The notes below the pieces were generated by a model. The model worked only from the letters and a program-made list of their open reading frames with translations, did no database searches and was not told where the DNA came from. This document shows positions 19,653-29,803 of a stretch of DNA of 64,000 nucleotides, one piece after another (position 1 is the first letter of the stretch; the number at the start of each line of letters is the position of its first letter). The DNA lies in contig NZ_JQFA01000004.1 of assembly GCF_000763385.1 (NCBI RefSeq), positions 1,736,001-1,800,000 of the forward strand, given 5' to 3'. Position numbers and translations under genes: made by a program. The DNA is from Leptolyngbya sp. KIOST-1 (GTDB lineage Bacteria > Cyanobacteriota > Cyanobacteriia > Phormidesmidales > Phormidesmidaceae).

Positions 19653-21425
19653 TCAAGCTAGCGTCATTCCCGCTGGTTTCAACAGGGCATTGTTCACCGG
19701 GTTCGACTGTAGGTGAGTGTCGATGTCGGCCGCCGGGAGGGGCTTAGAGAAAAGGTATCCCTGTCCCAGTTCACAGTTAAGCTGCTGGAGACGGCGCAGC
19801 TGGGGCTCAGTTTCAATGCCTTCGGCGGTGACGGTCAGGCCCAGCTGCTGGCCCAGGGTGACGATGGTATCCACCACCTTGTATTTCGACTCAGAGACCT
19901 GAATTTGGTTGGTAAAGGATCGGTCGACTTTGAGATCGTTGACCGAGAACCGGTGCAGGTAGCCCAGGGACGAGTAGCCGGTACCGAAATCGTCGATGCT
20001 GATTTGAATCTGGCGCGATCGCAGGGCTTCGACAATGCCAATAGCGGTTTCGGCGTTGTCCATGATGGCGCTTTCGGTGATCTCTAGCTTGAGCCGGGCG
20101 GGGTTGATCTGGGTTTCGGCCAGGATTTGATCAATGTCGTCGAGGAGGGTAGAGCAGGCAAACTGCCGCACCGACAGATTGACGCTGACAGTCAACTCGC
20201 TCCAGCCCTGCTGCTGCCAGCGGTATAGCTGTTGGCAAGCCTGCCTGAGAATGAGAAGGCCCACGGGGACCACCAGGCCAGTCGTTTCCATCAGCGGAAT
20301 GAATTCCCCCGGCGCGATCAGACCGCGCTCGGGGTGCTGCCAGCGCACCAGAGCTTCTAACCCAACCAGCGCAAACGTTTTGAGTCGAACAATGGGCTGG
20401 TAGTACACCACAAATTCCTGGCGTTCCAGGGCGCGCTTGAGATCGCTCTCCAGGGCTAGACGCTGCACCATGGTCTGATGCATTTCGGGACAGAAAAATT
20501 GATAGCTGCCGGCCCCCTGCTGTTTGGCCTGATACATGGCAATGCTGGCATCCTGCAGCGGTTGTTCGGGGTACTGGTAGGCGCTGTTGGCCAGGGCGAT
20601 GCCCACGCAGGCGGTGATGAAAATGTCGATTCCAGCGACGGCAAAGGGGGTATCAAAGCTTTTTAAAATGCCCTGCACTCGGGGTTCGAGGCTGGGGACA
20701 CCGTCGATCTGGCGCAGCAAAAAGCAAAACTCGTTGCCGCTCAGCCGGGCTAGCAAGTCTCCTGCGGCTAAGTGCGGCTTCAGCCGTTCGGCGATCGCGA
20801 TCAGCAGCTGGTTGCTAACGGCATAGCCAAAGGAGCCGTTGATCAGCTTGAACTGGTCACAATCGAGGTAGACCACGGCAAAGTCTGCGGCTTTGGCCCG
20901 CAGCAAATCGGCCAGGTTCTGGGTGAGGCAAACTCGACTGGGCAGCCGGGTCAGGTCATCCTGGAGGATGATGGCTTGCAGCTGAGCCGTGCGCTCCAGC
21001 ACCTTGGCTTCCAGATGGGTATTGATGGCCTCCAGTTGCTGGTACTGTTCGCGCAGCAGCAGCATCGACCGCACCCGGGCGGTCAACTCCAGACCGCTGA
21101 CAGGCTTGCTGATAAAGTCGTTGGCTCCGGCCCCAAAGCAGCGGGCCAGATCCTGCTTTTCACTCAGAGCCGTCACCATAATAATTGGAATGGCGGCATG
21201 CTCTGGCATGGCCCTGATCCGCTGGCACACTTCAATGCCGTCGAGGTCGGGCATCATGACATCCAGCAAAATCAGGTCGGGATTGAGGTAGTCGAGGGAC
21301 TCAATCGCCGCTACGCCGCTGCTGACATACTGCAGCTGATAGTCCTGGTCATCTAACAGCGTTTCGATGACGTCAAAATTGTTAGGGTCATCGTCAATCA
21401 CCAGAATTGAGATCGGCTTCATCAT
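19653..21425 (-). CDS. Response regulator with degenerate GGDEF and EAL phosphodiesterase domain
   Basis: The product has 590 residues. The receiver has VIDDDPNNFDV, acceptor Asp in LILLDVMMPDLDG and Lys in FISKPV. The GGDEF domain is degenerate: the signature is SGNEF in LLARLSGNEFCFLL, so cyclase activity is unlikely and it may bind GTP as a regulator. The EAL domain is complete (GLEALVRWQHPERGLI, EITESAIMDN, IDDFGTGYSSLGYLHRF) and predicted to hydrolyse c-di-GMP. It starts 3 bp after the stop of the giant hybrid kinase on the same strand, so the two are almost certainly an operon, and the kinase is the obvious phosphodonor. Confidence 0.92.
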   Translation of the reverse strand: MMKPISILVIDDDPNNFDVIETLLDDQDYQLQYVSSGVAAIESLDYLNPDLILLDVMMPDLDGIEVCQRIRAMPEHAAIPIIMVTALSEKQDLARCFGAGANDFISKPVSGLELTARVRSMLLLREQYQQLEAINTHLEAKVLERTAQLQAIILQDDLTRLPSRVCLTQNLADLLRAKAADFAVVYLDCDQFKLINGSFGYAVSNQLLIAIAERLKPHLAAGDLLARLSGNEFCFLLRQIDGVPSLEPRVQGILKSFDTPFAVAGIDIFITACVGIALANSAYQYPEQPLQDASIAMYQAKQQGAGSYQFFCPEMHQTMVQRLALESDLKRALERQEFVVYYQPIVRLKTFALVGLEALVRWQHPERGLIAPGEFIPLMETTGLVVPVGLLILRQACQQLYRWQQQGWSELTVSVNLSVRQFACSTLLDDIDQILAETQINPARLKLEITESAIMDNAETAIGIVEALRSRQIQISIDDFGTGYSSLGYLHRFSVNDLKVDRSFTNQIQVSESKYKVVDTIVTLGQQLGLTVTAEGIETEPQLRRLQQLNCELGQGYLFSKPLPAADIDTHLQSNPVNNALLKPAGMTLA

Positions 21426-21428
21426 CGA

Positions 21429-24400
21429 TTACGCGTAGGTGAGCAGGTGCTGAACATGGGCGGTTAGCTGCTTGAGCTTGACGGGTTTACTCATGTACTG
21501 ATTGGCGCCGGCGGCCAGGCAGCGATCGCGATCGGCCTCAGTGGCGAGGGCGGTGAGAGCAATGATCGGCAGGTGGGCCAGGCTGGGATCCGCTCTCAGG
21601 CGGCGAATGGCCTCCAGGCCGTCCATTCCAGGCATTTGAATATCCATCAGGATCAAGTCGGGATGTTCCGCCCGGGCCATAGCTACCGCCTCTTCCCCAC
21701 GGCGCGCCACCGCTATACGGTAGCCTTTGGCGCTCAGGTAGTGGGCGATGGTGCTGATGTTGGCCTCCTGGTCTTCGGCCAGTAAAATCCGGGGCGATCG
21801 CCCCGGCGCAGGCCCCACCGGATGGTCAGGCGGATCGGCCAGCACGGGCGTCGATTCCCTGGGCCTGGCCGCTGGGGTATAGGGCAGCTCAACCCTGAAG
21901 CAACTCCCCACCCCGACCTCACTGGTCAGCGTCACCTGGCCGTTGTGCAGCTCGGTGATCTGCTTGACCAGGGCTAACCCCAGCCCGGTGCCCTGGTACT
22001 GGCGATTGAGGGCGCTATCAATCTGAATAAAGGGCTGAAAGAGCCTGGGAATATCGTCGGGGGCAATACCAATCCCGGTATCCTCGACGGTAAAGCGGAT
22101 GACGTGCCGGGTGCTGTTGCCCTCGCGATGGGCGTCGGCGGCTACGGAAAGGAGCACTCGCCCCCCCTCTGGGGTGAACTTGACCGCGTTGGTGAGCAGA
22201 TTGATCAATACCTGGCGAATGCGGCGCTCATCGATCACCAGTTCTGCCAGCTGGGCAGGAATGCGCTCGGCCAGCTGAACGCGCTTTTTGAGGGCCTGCT
22301 GCCGCACAAATGCCAGGCTCGACTGGCAGAGGGGCGCGATCGCCGTGGGGGCGAGATTCAGATCGATTTGCCCCGACTCGATTTTGGCCACGTCGAGAAT
22401 GTCGTTGATCAGCGATAGCAGGTGGGTGGCGCTGGACTCAATGGTGTCGAGGGAGCGGCGCTGGCGGGGGGTGATGGGGCCAAACACCTCTTCCTGGAGC
22501 CCCTCGCTCAGACCCAGAATAGCGTTGAGGGGGGTGCGCAGTTCGTGGCTCATGTTGGCGAGAAACTCGTCTTTGAGCCGGGTGGCGCGGACCAGCTCGG
22601 CGTTGGTTTGCCGCAGGGTTTCCTCAGCGCACCTGCGATCGCTGACATCCAGCACAAACCCCTCCCAGACAACGGTTCCGTTGGCCTGTTCCTCGGGCAG
22701 CGACTCGACGCGAACCCACTTGGCCACGCCGCTGGCGGTGACGATGCGGTGCTCACTCTCAAACCGGGTCAGCTGCCGGGCCGATTGCTCAATCAGGGCT
22801 TGCAGGGGTTCGCGATCGGCCTCGACGACCAGGGACAAGAGCGCTGAGACATCCTGCATGGCCGTGGTGGCGGTCACCTCATAGATCTCCTGCACGCGGG
22901 GGCTGACGTAGGTAAAGGCCTGCTGACCGTCGGCCCCGAGGCTAAAGCGAAAGATCATGCTGGGGATGTTTTCGGTCAGGCGGCGGTACTTCATTTCGCT
23001 GGCCAGAAGAGCGGCCTCGGCCTGCTGGCGTTCGTCTTCGCCCTGTTTCCGGGCGCTGATGTCAAAATTGACCCCAATCATTTTGATCGGGCAGCTCTGC
23101 TCATCGTGCAGCACCTCGCCGTAGGCTTTGATGTGGTGAATGCTGCCGTTGCTATGCACGACTCGAAATTCAGAATCGTACCGGGTGGTGCCCAAAACGG
23201 CCTGGTGCAGCAATGTCTCGGTAGCAGCGCGATCCTCGGGGTGAATGCGCTTAGTCCACAGGGTGTAGGGCTGGGGTGCCGAGACTGCACCGCTCTGGAA
23301 GGGCACGTCGTAGAGGGCATACATGCGCTCATCCCAGGTGAGGACATTGTGTTTGAGATCCCACTCCCAGCAGCCGATCGCCCCCGACTTGAGGGCGATG
23401 GCCAGGCGCTGGGCCAGTTCTTCCCGCTCGAGTTCAGCCTGTTTGCGATCGCTAATGTCGGTCCAGAAGCCAATCACCTCAACGGGCTGGCCCTGATCGT
23501 CGCGCACCAGCTTGGTGTGGTCCTCGGCCCAGACGTAATGCCCATCGCGATGGCGAAACCGATACTGCTGGCAATGATGGCCCGTGATCAGCAAGTCGTC
23601 CATCTCGGTCAGGACGGTCTCCCTGTCGTCGGGGTGAATGCGATCGGTCCAGAAGCTGGACTCGCCGATGAAGTCGCTGGGCTGATAGCCAAAGATCTGG
23701 CTGACATTGGGGCTCATGTAGGTTGACCAGTAGTCGCCGCCCACTTTGCAGCTGTAAATCACGGCGGGGCTGGAGGACAGCAAAAACTCAAGCCGATCGC
23801 GCAGGCTTTGGTTTTCGGCCTCGATCCGCTGCCGCTGGCTCACGTCTCGAAAAATGCCCTGCACCACCCGGGTGGATCCCAGGGTGATGGTTGTGGCCGT
23901 AATATCGACCGGCACCTGCTGCCCGTCGGCGCGCACTATGGGCACGTTGACCGTCTGGTAGTGGTCCAGATCGATCGATTCATGAAACATGGCCCTGATC
24001 TCAGCCAGCATCTCCTGGGGATGGAGCTGGGACTGGTGCATCTGGGTCAGCTGGGCGCGGGAGTAGCCAAACAACTCTTCGGTACGGCGGTTGACTTCCA
24101 GGATGTGGCCCTGGGGGTCAGCCACCAGAATGGCGTCGCTAGCCCCCTCCATCAGACCCCGGTAGCGGGCCTCCCGCTCCTGCAGAGCGGCGGTGCGATC
24201 GGCCACCTGCTGCTCCAGGGACTGATTCAGTTCCAGCAGCTGCTGCTCGGCCCGCTTGCGATCGCTAATGTCGCGCACCAGGGCCAGCACCTCGTCGTCC
24301 CGGTAGGGCACAACGCGCACTTCTTCGATCCGAAAGTTGTCTGCCGTGGAGAGATCCTGTTCGTAGAACTGAATGGTTTGAGTGTCCAGGGCGCGCTGGA

Positions 24401-26333
24401 TGGCGTTCAGGCGTTGTCGGGCCGCGGCAGGGGGCAGCGAGTCGCTGACGTGGGTGCCGACCAGCTCCGCCAGATCGCCCACAATCTGAAAAATGGGGCT
24501 GGCGGCAAACTCCAGGTAAATGCCATCCCGATTCAGCCGCACCAGCAGATCGGGCAGGGCCTCGATCAGGGCTCGCTGGTGGGCCTCGCTCTGCTGTAGG
24601 GCCAGCTCCGACCGCCTGCGATCGCTGATGTCGCGAATTAAAAACAGCACTTCATCCTGGCCGCACCGCACCGCCCGCACTTCCTCATCCTGCACGCGAT
24701 CGCCCACCCGCAGCTGCTGCTCGTAGGTTTGCACCTCCCCCGTTGCCAGCGCCTGGCGAATGGCCTGGAGCTTCAGTGCGCTCAGGTCGGCGGGCAGCAG
24801 CTCCGAGACATGACGACCCACCCGACTCTGGGAGGACGGCACAATATCGAGCGGGTGCCCCTGGCTCAGAACTTCGCGGTAGCGGCCATCGGCCCCCATT
24901 CGCACCAGCAGGTCGGGCATCACCGAGAGCATCGCCCAGCTCTGGGCCTCCCGCTGGGCCAGCACCGTTTCGGCCTGGCGTCGCTCCTGGGTATTGGCCA
25001 GGGTCTGGGCCAGCACCGGCAGGAGCTGCTGGGTGTTCTCGTCCCACAGCATGGGACGGCCAAAGGTCAAGAATCCCACGTGACCCACCACACTGGTCTT
25101 TTGAATCAGCGGGGCTGACAGCACCGCCTGAATGTTAAATTGCTGCCAGCTGGCCCGATCGGTGGCGCAGGGGTCGGGCAGGGCGTCCACCTGGGGCACG
25201 CCAATCACCTCGCGCCTCAGCAGCGCGGCTGTGGCCCAGGGAAAGGCGGCCAGGGGGATGGATGCCGGGGGCTGGCTGGCCCCCTCGCAGCCGGGGCGGT
25301 ACCACTGGTGGGTGACCCGCATGGTGCGATCGCAAGCCGGGGCGCTGAGACTGTCAAAGAGCGTCACGTAGCCGTGGTCGGCCTGGAGAAAGTCGCCAAT
25401 CAGCTGCAGCGATCGCGTCACCTCGGCGTCGAAATCGGCGGCCCTGACGTCGACAAAGCGGCTGGTGACATCGACCATCAGCCGGTTGAGGTCGAGCTGG
25501 CGCACCACCGCCAGCTCCGCCCGCTTGCGGCAGCTCACCTCCAGGAGCACGCCAAACCACTGCACGGCTCCACCGGGCAGGCGCTCGGGCCGGAGGTTGG
25601 CCTGAATCCACTTAGTTTTGCCTGTCGGGGTGACGATGCGCCACTCGTGGCGAAAGGGCATCAGGGTGGCCAGGCTTTCGGCCTCGGCGGCGGCATAGCC
25701 CGCCCGGTCGTCGGGGTGAAAGAGATTGAAAATTAGCTCGGCATCGGCCAGGGTGGCGGCAATGGAGACCTCAAACAGATCGGGCCAGGTGGGGCTGACG
25801 TAGGTAAAGGCGCGATCGCCCTGCTGGTCCTGAATGGCGGTGTAAAGCACGCCGGGTTGGGTATCCACCAGCTTTTGAAATCGGGCCTCGCTGAGGTTGA
25901 GCGCCGCTTTGATCCGCTGGCGATCGCGGCGGTTTTGGGCCTCGCGCACCTCTCGCCGCACCGCCTCGGGCAGGCGGGCCAGGTTGTCCTTCATCAGGTA
26001 GTCGTGGGCTCCGGCCTTCATCATCGTCACGGCCTGCTGCTCACCGATAGTGCCAGACACCACAATAAACGGCAGGTCTAGCCCCTGCTCCTGCACGATG
26101 GACAGGGCGGCAGGGGCATTGAACTGGGGCAGGTTGTGGTCAGAAATCACCACGTCCCAGGGGCGAGCGTTGAGGGCATGGCGCAGTTCCGCCGCCGTTT
26201 GAACTCGCTCCCAGTCGAGGGCAAGCCCTCCCCGGCGCAACGTCTGAACGGTCAGCAGCGCATCGTCTTCGGTATCTTCAACGATTAAGACCTTAAGAAG
26301 GTCAGTTAAACCATTAGCTACAACTTCAGCCAT
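21429..26333 (-). CDS. Giant multi-PAS hybrid histidine kinase (REC-PAS-GAF-PASn-HisKA-HATPase-REC)
   Basis: The product has 1,634 residues. The N-terminal receiver (about 13-130) has VEDTEDDALL and acceptor Asp in VVISDHNLP. PAS (155-285) and GAF (290-455) follow, then several PAS/PAC repeats to about 1240, each ending in a DISDRK-like motif. HisKA ([20 protein letters not shown]) and HATPase (LINLLTNAVKFT, EDTGIGIAP, GTGLGLALV) come next, then a terminal receiver (LLAEDQEAN, acceptor Asp in LILMDIQMPGMDG, Lys in YMSKPV). No membrane helix is seen, so it is predicted to be a cytoplasmic sensor integrating several ligands or redox cues. It is followed after 3 bp by the EAL regulator gene, linking it to c-di-GMP control. 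Confidence 0.93.
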   Translation of the reverse strand: MAEVVANGLTDLLKVLIVEDTEDDALLTVQTLRRGGLALDWERVQTAAELRHALNARPWDVVISDHNLPQFNAPAALSIVQEQGLDLPFIVVSGTIGEQQAVTMMKAGAHDYLMKDNLARLPEAVRREVREAQNRRDRQRIKAALNLSEARFQKLVDTQPGVLYTAIQDQQGDRAFTYVSPTWPDLFEVSIAATLADAELIFNLFHPDDRAGYAAAEAESLATLMPFRHEWRIVTPTGKTKWIQANLRPERLPGGAVQWFGVLLEVSCRKRAELAVVRQLDLNRLMVDVTSRFVDVRAADFDAEVTRSLQLIGDFLQADHGYVTLFDSLSAPACDRTMRVTHQWYRPGCEGASQPPASIPLAAFPWATAALLRREVIGVPQVDALPDPCATDRASWQQFNIQAVLSAPLIQKTSVVGHVGFLTFGRPMLWDENTQQLLPVLAQTLANTQERRQAETVLAQREAQSWAMLSVMPDLLVRMGADGRYREVLSQGHPLDIVPSSQSRVGRHVSELLPADLSALKLQAIRQALATGEVQTYEQQLRVGDRVQDEEVRAVRCGQDEVLFLIRDISDRRRSELALQQSEAHQRALIEALPDLLVRLNRDGIYLEFAASPIFQIVGDLAELVGTHVSDSLPPAAARQRLNAIQRALDTQTIQFYEQDLSTADNFRIEEVRVVPYRDDEVLALVRDISDRKRAEQQLLELNQSLEQQVADRTAALQEREARYRGLMEGASDAILVADPQGHILEVNRRTEELFGYSRAQLTQMHQSQLHPQEMLAEIRAMFHESIDLDHYQTVNVPIVRADGQQVPVDITATTITLGSTRVVQGIFRDVSQRQRIEAENQSLRDRLEFLLSSSPAVIYSCKVGGDYWSTYMSPNVSQIFGYQPSDFIGESSFWTDRIHPDDRETVLTEMDDLLITGHHCQQYRFRHRDGHYVWAEDHTKLVRDDQGQPVEVIGFWTDISDRKQAELEREELAQRLAIALKSGAIGCWEWDLKHNVLTWDERMYALYDVPFQSGAVSAPQPYTLWTKRIHPEDRAATETLLHQAVLGTTRYDSEFRVVHSNGSIHHIKAYGEVLHDEQSCPIKMIGVNFDISARKQGEDERQQAEAALLASEMKYRRLTENIPSMIFRFSLGADGQQAFTYVSPRVQEIYEVTATTAMQDVSALLSLVVEADREPLQALIEQSARQLTRFESEHRIVTASGVAKWVRVESLPEEQANGTVVWEGFVLDVSDRRCAEETLRQTNAELVRATRLKDEFLANMSHELRTPLNAILGLSEGLQEEVFGPITPRQRRSLDTIESSATHLLSLINDILDVAKIESGQIDLNLAPTAIAPLCQSSLAFVRQQALKKRVQLAERIPAQLAELVIDERRIRQVLINLLTNAVKFTPEGGRVLLSVAADAHREGNSTRHVIRFTVEDTGIGIAPDDIPRLFQPFIQIDSALNRQYQGTGLGLALVKQITELHNGQVTLTSEVGVGSCFRVELPYTPAARPRESTPVLADPPDHPVGPAPGRSPRILLAEDQEANISTIAHYLSAKGYRIAVARRGEEAVAMARAEHPDLILMDIQMPGMDGLEAIRRLRADPSLAHLPIIALTALATEADRDRCLAAGANQYMSKPVKLKQLTAHVQHLLTYA

Positions 26334-26530
26334 CTCTCACCTACGACGCTTGAGCGCCGCTCTAACCCAGGGAACCCTGATCCGGTCAGGGGATAGTGCA
26401 CGATCCTCTGCAGGTAGAGTACCCGGCCCATAGCAGTGACACGCTGAAGGCGGATCAATAAGTAACCTAAACTGGTCTTTTGGCTGAAAACCCGCTGTTG
26501 GCACTGGGGCTCTAGGGGCTGTCAGCTTGA

Positions 26531-27214
26531 CTAAGGACTGGGGCGATCGCGCTCTAGCAGGGGCGGCACCAGGTCTCCGGCGGCGGCGATCGCCGTTCGC
26601 AGGTGCCGATTGGTATGTCTGGCCACCACCGCTGTGATCCGGCTGGCCTGATCCGGGGTCGTCCCCAGCTGCACCAGTCGGGCGATCAGCGCTCTGTTAA
26701 AGGCTGCGGCCAGGGCCGACTGATGGAAGCAGCCCGCCGCCAGGCGTGCCTCTGCCTCCGTCAGCTCAAAAATGCCCAGGGCTTTGACCGGCAGGGTGAT
26801 GGTTTTGGCCCGGGGGGTGTTGTCCTTCGCCCTCAGCCACTGCTCGATCTTGGGATGTTGCCTGGCAAAGGTGCAAAAACTCTCCAGATAGGCCGCCTGA
26901 CTGGCCAGGGCCACCGCCTGAGCCGGGGTAGGCGGCGTTTGGGTAGCCGCCACGTAGTACTCAATCAGCCCAGCCCCGATGGCAAGCAGGGGGAGGTTGG
27001 CCCCTACCAGTTTGCCCAGCGGAGAGTTGATTGCATCTAGCAGGGAGTCGAGTTGGTTAACCAGGGCCGCAACCGTTGGAATATTGAGGTCTTCCGCCGC
27101 CAGTGCCGCCGCCAGACCCAGCACCACATCGACGGCATCGGCGGTACCAGGCGAGGCCAGAGCGCCCAAATCGCCCAGGTCGGCAATCAAGAAGTTCCAG
27201 AGGCGGGTGGCCAT
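26531..27214 (-). CDS. Unknown helical protein, possibly a lone NACHT-type N-terminal domain
   Basis: The product has 227 residues, almost all helical, with Ala/Leu-rich segments (VDVVLGLAAALAAEDLNIP, LPLLAIGAGLIEYYV). The middle and C-terminal parts (AVALASQAAYLES, FELTEAEARLAAGCFHQS, AFNRALIARLVQLG, VARHTNRHLRTAIAAAGD) remind me of the helical N-terminal region of cyanobacterial NACHT/STAND NTPases. That resemblance is from memory and unverified. No P-loop follows: the gene stops at 26533. It could be a stand-alone adaptor or the remnant of a longer gene. It is flanked by the giant kinase gene and a methyltransferase gene on the same strand, with a gap of about 180 bp on each side. Confidence 0.6.
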   Translation of the reverse strand: MATRLWNFLIADLGDLGALASPGTADAVDVVLGLAAALAAEDLNIPTVAALVNQLDSLLDAINSPLGKLVGANLPLLAIGAGLIEYYVAATQTPPTPAQAVALASQAAYLESFCTFARQHPKIEQWLRAKDNTPRAKTITLPVKALGIFELTEAEARLAAGCFHQSALAAAFNRALIARLVQLGTTPDQASRITAVVARHTNRHLRTAIAAAGDLVPPLLERDRPSP

Positions 27215-27396
27215 GGCAGGCAGAGTCCCTAACGGCTAGGCTTCGGTGCAGCGGGGCTGAGCGCGATCGCCCCCCACAGACTGATCTAACGAATTTACTT
27301 ATCAGCCTAACCGTACCCTACGGCGAATTGCCCCCAGACCACAATCTCTCCCAGCGCAGTCTCGGCGTTGTGCCCGCCAGGTTAAGCCTGGGTGGG

Positions 27397-28020
27397 CTAA
27401 GCCTTGGTGGCCACTCCCCGGTAGAAGTAGCCCATAATTTTCGGCAGCCGCTCCACGTAGGCGGCCGTCAGGCTCACCTGGTCAAACTGCTGCTCGATCA
27501 GCTGGCGCATGTTGCGGTTGATGTGACACCCTCCAGCAATGCGCTTTTGCAGAGGCGTCAGCCGATTTTGCCAGGTTTGAATGCCGGGCTCATCGCTGAG
27601 GCCGTGTTCAACAAAAAAGAACCGTCCACCGGGTTTGAGCACGCGGTAAATTTCAGCCAGGGCCTGCTCAATCTCAGGAATGCTGCACAGGGTGAACGTG
27701 CTGACTACACTGTCAAAGGTGGCCTCTGCCATGGGCAGGGCCTCGCCGCTGAGCAGGCGATGGTCGACGGCGATGGGCGAAGCATCGATGCGCTTTTGGG
27801 CCAAACGATGCACCCCTGGGCTGGGATCTACGGTGACCAGGTGACGCACATGGTCGGGGTAGTAGGGTAAATTTAAGCCGGTACCGAAGCCAATTTCCAG
27901 CACCGCGCCCTCCACCTCGGCCAGGACTTCCCGCCGATAGGGCTCCAGCGTGGTCCCGGCCATGGAAACGTCGATCAGGTAAGGCAAAATCCTTTCGTTA
28001 TAGAGGCCCATGGGGCTCAT
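27397..28020 (-). CDS. Class I SAM-dependent methyltransferase
   Basis: The product has 207 residues with Rossmann motif I VLEIGFGTGLNLPYYP, motif II acidic residue in TVDPSP, and post-motif STFTLCSIPEIEQALAEIYR followed by LKPGGRFFFVEHG. It resembles the UbiE/phosphatidylethanolamine-type methyltransferase group. The substrate cannot be told from sequence. The C-terminal part has GCHINRNMRQLIEQ and ends YFYRGVATKA. It is divergent from the metallophosphatase gene, with 61 bp between the starts at 28020 and 28082. Confidence 0.85.
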   Translation of the reverse strand: MSPMGLYNERILPYLIDVSMAGTTLEPYRREVLAEVEGAVLEIGFGTGLNLPYYPDHVRHLVTVDPSPGVHRLAQKRIDASPIAVDHRLLSGEALPMAEATFDSVVSTFTLCSIPEIEQALAEIYRVLKPGGRFFFVEHGLSDEPGIQTWQNRLTPLQKRIAGGCHINRNMRQLIEQQFDQVSLTAAYVERLPKIMGYFYRGVATKA

Positions 28021-28081
28021 GCTCCGTTGGTCGTCAGCACATCCAGGCTACGGGGTCATTTTACACACCGCACCTAGCGCT

Positions 28082-29647
28082 ATGTCTCTCAAACTGATAA
28101 CCGAACCGTCGATTGAGACCAAAATTCGCTGCATGGAGCAGCGGGTGCGATGGCAGCATGCCCAGGTGGTCGAACGGGGTATCGACCAAACCCGCCTGGT
28201 AATCGACGAAGGCGGTGCCGATGACGACGCCTTCTCGTTTCTGGTGGTGGGGGACAGCGGCACGGGGCGGCACCGCAGCAGCAGCCCCCAGCGGCAGGTG
28301 GCCGAACAACTGCTGCCCCACCTCGACTCGGCCCGCTTTACCCTCCACACGGGCGATGTGGTGTACCTGGTGGGCTCCCGTGACCAGTATCCGACCAACT
28401 TTATCAAACCCTACCGCGAGTGGCTGGTGGGGGGCGACGACTACCGAAAGATTCCCTACGATCGCATGGTGTTCAACCACCCCATCCTGCCGGTCCTGGG
28501 CAACCACGACTACTACGACCTGCCGGCGCTGATTGGGCTGGTGTCGGGGATAACCGGGCCGCTGCGCTATGCCCTGCGCTCCTACCTGGACCTGGACGTG
28601 GGCTGGCGCGGCTCCCAGCGGGGCGATGCCTACGCCAGGGCATTTTTGGACTACCTCAGGGCGGTGCCGCCCAGCCAGCTGGGTCAGCACCTGGAGGCCC
28701 ACTACACCAGCCCCGTGGAAGACTGCGGCGGCGGCACCCTGGCCCTCACCTACCGCCCCGGCCAGTTTACCCGCCTGCCCAACCGCTACTACACCTTCCG
28801 CTACGGCGGTATCGACTTTTTTGCCCTCGACTCCAACACCTTTAACCAGCCCCTGCCGGTGATTCACGACCGGGCCAGCCGTCAGGAGCTACAGCGGCAG
28901 TGCCAGCAGCTCGAGGCCGCCAAGGCCGACCTGATGCGCCAGGCGGGCATGGACGTTCTGGGCCTGGACGGCGACGATCCCCAGGAGGACATCACCGAGC
29001 AAATGGAATCGATCGACGAGCAGCTCAACGACATTGCCAAGCAGCTCGACAGCGCTCGCGTATCAACCGTGGATCTGGCCCAGCTCGACTGGCTGCGCGA
29101 TCGCCTGATCGCCTCCTGGCAAAACCCAGCGGTGCGCGGGCGCATTCTGTTCTTTCACCACCCGCCCTACGTCAGCGAAGCCACCAAGTGGCCCCAGGGA
29201 CAAACCCTGGCGGTGCGTCACCACCTGCGCCAGGTGCTCAACGCCGTCGCCACCGAGGTGGGCGAGGCTGCCCAGGGCCGCCCCCTAGTGGATTTGGTGC
29301 TCAACGGCCATGCCCACTGCTTTGACTACCTGCGCACGGGCGACACGGGCCACGCCGACGCCCACACGGCCTGGGTGGTCTGCGGCGGCAGCGGCTACAG
29401 CCTCAGGCGGCAGCGCAAGGAAGGCCCCGAGATCACCGAGACCCTGGATGGCACGGTGCGCCCGGTGGCCAAATCGCACCTGTATCTGGGCCGCACAGGC
29501 GACGGCAGCCGCCTCAAGCGCCCCTACTCTGGTCTGCGCGTAGAGGTAGCCCCAGGCAATCCGCCGAAGCTGACCCTGACCCCCCTGGTGGCGGAGAAGT
29601 TTGACGGTAAGTGGCGCGGGGTTGAGCTGGAGGGGTTTGAGGTATAG
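28082..29647 (+). CDS. Calcineurin-like metallophosphoesterase
   Basis: The product is about 521 residues from the ATG at 28082 (MSLKLITEPSIETKIRC). The frame is open to 28010, but that would run into the divergent methyltransferase gene. Metal-binding motifs appear in order: VVGDSGTG, LHTGDVVYLVG, LPVLGNHDYYD, ILFFHHPPYVSE and LNGHAHCFDYLR. This is the full set of the calcineurin-like fold. A helical insertion (about 285-345, QLEAAKADLMRQAG) sits before the C-terminal metal ligands. There is no signal peptide, so it is probably cytoplasmic. The substrate is unknown. Confidence 0.88.
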   Translation: MSLKLITEPSIETKIRCMEQRVRWQHAQVVERGIDQTRLVIDEGGADDDAFSFLVVGDSGTGRHRSSSPQRQVAEQLLPHLDSARFTLHTGDVVYLVGSRDQYPTNFIKPYREWLVGGDDYRKIPYDRMVFNHPILPVLGNHDYYDLPALIGLVSGITGPLRYALRSYLDLDVGWRGSQRGDAYARAFLDYLRAVPPSQLGQHLEAHYTSPVEDCGGGTLALTYRPGQFTRLPNRYYTFRYGGIDFFALDSNTFNQPLPVIHDRASRQELQRQCQQLEAAKADLMRQAGMDVLGLDGDDPQEDITEQMESIDEQLNDIAKQLDSARVSTVDLAQLDWLRDRLIASWQNPAVRGRILFFHHPPYVSEATKWPQGQTLAVRHHLRQVLNAVATEVGEAAQGRPLVDLVLNGHAHCFDYLRTGDTGHADAHTAWVVCGGSGYSLRRQRKEGPEITETLDGTVRPVAKSHLYLGRTGDGSRLKRPYSGLRVEVAPGNPPKLTLTPLVAEKFDGKWRGVELEGFEV

Positions 29648-29803
29648 GGCTGGGGAGCCCCCAGCAATTGCTCCCCCGCCCTGGGGACTCTTACCCAAGG
29701 TCGCAATCGCTAGACTGGGGGTACTCAATGCGGCCCAGAGCTAGCGGTGACGTTTGGCCAGTGGAAAAACTGGCAAGAACACCACGGATGGCAAGCTGGA
29801 CTT

